A stretch of 64,000 bases of DNA from an uncultured Flavobacteriales bacterium (lineage in GTDB: Bacteria; Bacteroidota; Bacteroidia; Flavobacteriales_D; Crocinitomicaceae), in contig CAIZQH010000021.1 in the NCBI GenBank assembly GCA_903935095.1, positions 186,001 to 250,000 on the forward strand, in the 5' to 3' direction. Position numbers and translations under genes: made by a program. The notes beneath the pieces were generated by a model. The model was not told the DNA's origin. It saw nothing but the letters and a program-made list of their open reading frames with translations, and did not search any database. Below, one piece after another: positions 61,226 through 64,000 of the stretch. How positions within the stretch are numbered: the first letter of the stretch is position 1; each line of letters starts with the position of its first letter.

Positions 61226-63514
61226 TTGCGAAGTTTCTTAACTCTTATTTCATTACTTTTTTTCATACTGCCCTTAGAATGTGCCGCGCAGCAGAAAATC
61301 GGCGTGGTTCTTAGTGGAGGTGGAGCGACTGGAGTTGCGCATGTTGGGGTGTTGAAAGCACTCGAGGAACGCAAGATACCTATTGATTTTATTATTGGAA
61401 CTTCTGCGGGTGCACTTGTTGCAAGTATGTATTCAAGCGGGTATTCGCCGAAGGAAATCGAAGCATATGTCTTGAGTGAGCCCTTTCAATTAATGGTAAA
61501 AGGCGAATTAGAATCAGAGAAGAAATTTTTCTTCTTCGATGAATCCAACACAAGCAGCATGTTTAATATTCCTTTTTCCAAGGATAGTATTCTGCAAAAG
61601 TCTATTCCGATGTCATTTGTCAATCCACGCTACTTCGATTTTGAAATGCTACGTATTTTGGGTCGAACAAGCGCTTCTGTTGGAAATGATTTCAATCGAC
61701 TCTTTATCCCCTTTCGCTGTGTTGCTTCAGACGTAGTCCGAAAAGAAAGTGTGGTTTTTTCCAATGGTAATTTGAATGAAGCGGTCCGCGCATCGATGAC
61801 TTTCCCTTTGTATTTAAATCCAATACGTATTAATGGAGTCCTTTATTTTGATGGTGGATTATATGATAATTTTCCTCTGAATGCCATGTACGAGCAATTT
61901 GATGCAGACTTTATCATCGGTAGTAATGTGACGAAGAATGATATTAAAGCGAATGAAAATGATTTCTTTGGGATGATTTCAAGCATGATGACAACACCTA
62001 CAAATTATGCATTACCATGCCAAGAAGGAATGATCATTGAGCCAAAAACAGAAGTGGGCACTTTTGACTTTAAAGATGTGCAACAGGCCATTGAGGATGG
62101 ATACCGTGCAACTCTGTTAAAATTAGACTCCCTCGAACGGTTTATCACTGCTCACGAACATCCTGATTCGCTTGCCATGAGAAGGGCTGCCTTCCGAGGT
62201 AAAATAATGCCTATTCGTGTTTCATCGGTTGTAACCGAGCCAATAAAAAAGAATGAGTTCAAATACGCGAACAAATTTATTTTACCTACAAGGAGTCATC
62301 GAATTTTAGATGAGCCGGAATTTATGAAACGGTACTTTCGTTTGGCTTCGACTCCTCAGATCGATTTTCTCTATCCGAATTTCGAATTGAAACCGAACGG
62401 AACTTTTCAATTAAAGTTAAAAGTGAAAAAGTCAAAGGAATTTCGTGCAGATTTTGGTGGACTCATTTCATCCCGAGCGGTGAATACCGGATACTTCAAT
62501 TTGAGTTACCGAAGCATTGGTAAGGTGGCACACAAAATCAATGCAGAGTCGTATTTTGGTAAGTTTTATGGTTCCCTTCGTGCCAACTACGAGATTGTAT
62601 TCCCTTCCACTTATCCTATTTCCATTAATGGTTATTTTACCTTAAATCGTTGGGATTACTTTCGGAGTTTTGCTACGTTTTTCGAGGATGTGAAACCTTC
62701 TTTTCTTGTTCAAAACGAGGTATATGGAGGGATAAAAATGAAATTGCCTTTAGGGAATAATGCACGGTGGACCATGGACGCGCGTTATTTTAGCTTGGAG
62801 GACGATTATTACCAATCGAGTCAATTTACCAACAAGGACACCGCTGACTACACCCGGTTTTATGGAACATCGCTTTCCCTGGAATACACGAAAAATAGTT
62901 TAAACAAAAAACAGTTTGCCACAGAAGGACATTTTTTTCAACTAAAGGCGCGTTATGTTAATGGATATGAGCGTACCGTTCCCGGGACTACTTCCATCTT
63001 GAAGGATACGGTGAAAAGAGGACATCAATGGTTGAGTTTACAAGCAGAATTTCAATCTTATTTTTTCAAAAACGGACCATTTCACATTGGTTTTCACGGA
63101 AAGACCGTGATAAATAGCCAATCCTTATTCGCAAATTATACGGCAAGTTTACTTTCCATGCCTGCTTTCAATTTAATTCCGGATATGGAAACCTTCTTTT
63201 TGCCCGACTATCGCGCTACACAATATGTTGGACTGGGAACCAATGTTATTTTGGAAATCATGAAAAAACTAGATTATCGTTTGGATGTTTATTATTTTCA
63301 GCCAATTGTTCAATTACAGCAAAATCCAGATGGCACCATAATATATGGAAAACCTCTTCAAGATCGTTCCATGGTGGCTTCAAGTTCATTGCTCTATGAT
63401 ACACCTATAGGCCCAGTTAGAGCTACCTTGAATTATTTTTCCAAACAGGAAAAACCTTGGTTCTTTCAAGTTAGTTTTGGATACGTGCTCTTTAACGAAC
63501 GAGCCTTTCGCTAA
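61226..63514 (+). CDS. Patatin-like phospholipase with C-terminal POTRA/beta-barrel region (type Vd-like)
   Basis: TTG start; GGGATGVAHVGVLKALEE, GTSAG nucleophile, DGGLYDN; C-terminal half beta-rich, Omp85-like, ends in aromatic-rich strand. Confidence 0.87.
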   Translation: MRSFLTLISLLFFILPLECAAQQKIGVVLSGGGATGVAHVGVLKALEERKIPIDFIIGTSAGALVASMYSSGYSPKEIEAYVLSEPFQLMVKGELESEKKFFFFDESNTSSMFNIPFSKDSILQKSIPMSFVNPRYFDFEMLRILGRTSASVGNDFNRLFIPFRCVASDVVRKESVVFSNGNLNEAVRASMTFPLYLNPIRINGVLYFDGGLYDNFPLNAMYEQFDADFIIGSNVTKNDIKANENDFFGMISSMMTTPTNYALPCQEGMIIEPKTEVGTFDFKDVQQAIEDGYRATLLKLDSLERFITAHEHPDSLAMRRAAFRGKIMPIRVSSVVTEPIKKNEFKYANKFILPTRSHRILDEPEFMKRYFRLASTPQIDFLYPNFELKPNGTFQLKLKVKKSKEFRADFGGLISSRAVNTGYFNLSYRSIGKVAHKINAESYFGKFYGSLRANYEIVFPSTYPISINGYFTLNRWDYFRSFATFFEDVKPSFLVQNEVYGGIKMKLPLGNNARWTMDARYFSLEDDYYQSSQFTNKDTADYTRFYGTSLSLEYTKNSLNKKQFATEGHFFQLKARYVNGYERTVPGTTSILKDTVKRGHQWLSLQAEFQSYFFKNGPFHIGFHGKTVINSQSLFANYTASLLSMPAFNLIPDMETFFLPDYRATQYVGLGTNVILEIMKKLDYRLDVYYFQPIVQLQQNPDGTIIYGKPLQDRSMVASSSLLYDTPIGPVRATLNYFSKQEKPWFFQVSFGYVLFNERAFR

Positions 63515-63530
63515 AGAGCACGTTTGTTTT
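63483..63530 (+). terminator. Terminator overlapping the 3' end of the patatin gene
   Basis: 12-bp perfect stem ACGTGCTCTTTA (63483-63494) / TAAAGAGCACGT (63512-63523), then TTGTTTT. Confidence 0.65.
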
Positions 63531-64000
63531 TAAATGAGGCCTCTGGATCGTAGGAATTCATCTAAACTTTCAATGTCTCCATACAACACTTCTCTCGCTT
63601 TACTTCCTTGGAACGAACCGATGATGCCCATTCCTTCTAGTTGATCAACGATTCGTCCGGCACGGTTGTAGCCAAGTTTTAATTTACGTTGTAATAAACT
63701 CGCAGAACCTTGTTGATTGATGACCACAATGCGCGCTGAGTCAACAAACATTGGATCAATTTCATTCATGTCGATGTCCCCACCTAAGTCACTGCCCTCT
63801 GGTGTGTATTCAGGAAGTATGAGTGCTTCTGGGTATGCACGCTGGTCACCAATGAAGCTACAAATTTCTTCCACTTCTGGTGTGTCTACAAATCCACATT
63901 GTAAACGTTTGATGTCTGATCCTGTTGAAATCAACATATCTCCGCGTCCAATTAATTGATCTGCGCCTGATGCATCGAGAATGGTTCGAGAATCAATCTT
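63530..64000 (-). CDS. ftsK: DNA translocase FtsK, C-terminal part (5' end beyond window)
   Basis: Frame open to the window edge (KIDSRTILDASGADQLIGRGDMLIS); gamma-domain-like ASLLQRKLKLGYNRAGRIVDQLEGMGIIG. Confidence 0.93.
   Translation of the reverse strand, partial: KIDSRTILDASGADQLIGRGDMLISTGSDIKRLQCGFVDTPEVEEICSFIGDQRAYPEALILPEYTPEGSDLGGDIDMNEIDPMFVDSARIVVINQQGSASLLQRKLKLGYNRAGRIVDQLEGMGIIGSFQGSKAREVLYGDIESLDEFLRSRGLI

Overview
The window looks like a contiguous chromosomal segment of a Bacteroidetes/Flavobacteriia-type bacterium. The evidence is TAnnTTTG-type promoters, gldD/gldE, T9SS-style C-terminal tails, TonB receptors and DUF4249. It carries a long minus-strand str-S10-spc ribosomal operon (rpsL to rplF, cut at base 1), then pdhB, clpX/clpP, an OmpA/TPR-like lipoprotein, folK, gldD, gldE, ssb and topA. 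Next come miaB, a sigma-54-type AAA+ regulator, an LptE-like gene, secG, groES/groEL, a SRAP/YedK protein and a cassette of three uncharacterised envelope proteins. These are followed by dus, a mannose-1-P guanylyltransferase, a SprT-like gene, mlaE/mlaF-like genes, tRNA-Leu(UAG), tig, and an oxyR/peroxiredoxin/thioredoxin module. Then prfA, pyrF, an Omp85-like protein, rdgB, folB, gltX, a minus-strand nuclease/nucleotidase/TonB-receptor cluster, a DPP-IV-like peptidase, gltA, an RNA methyltransferase, a patatin-barrel protein and the 3' end of ftsK. I see no CRISPR array, IS element, prophage or rRNA. Most of the window is core genome. The best candidate for an under-described system is the 47.5-56.1 kb cluster, which I read as an extracellular nucleic-acid/nucleotide scavenging locus. 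Other useful points are a predicted leaderless prfA mRNA, an unannotated 46-aa lipoprotein, corrected start codons (notably the SRAP catalytic Cys2), a terminator whose 5' arm lies inside coding sequence, and operator-like palindromes. All family calls come from reading motifs by eye; no searches were run.
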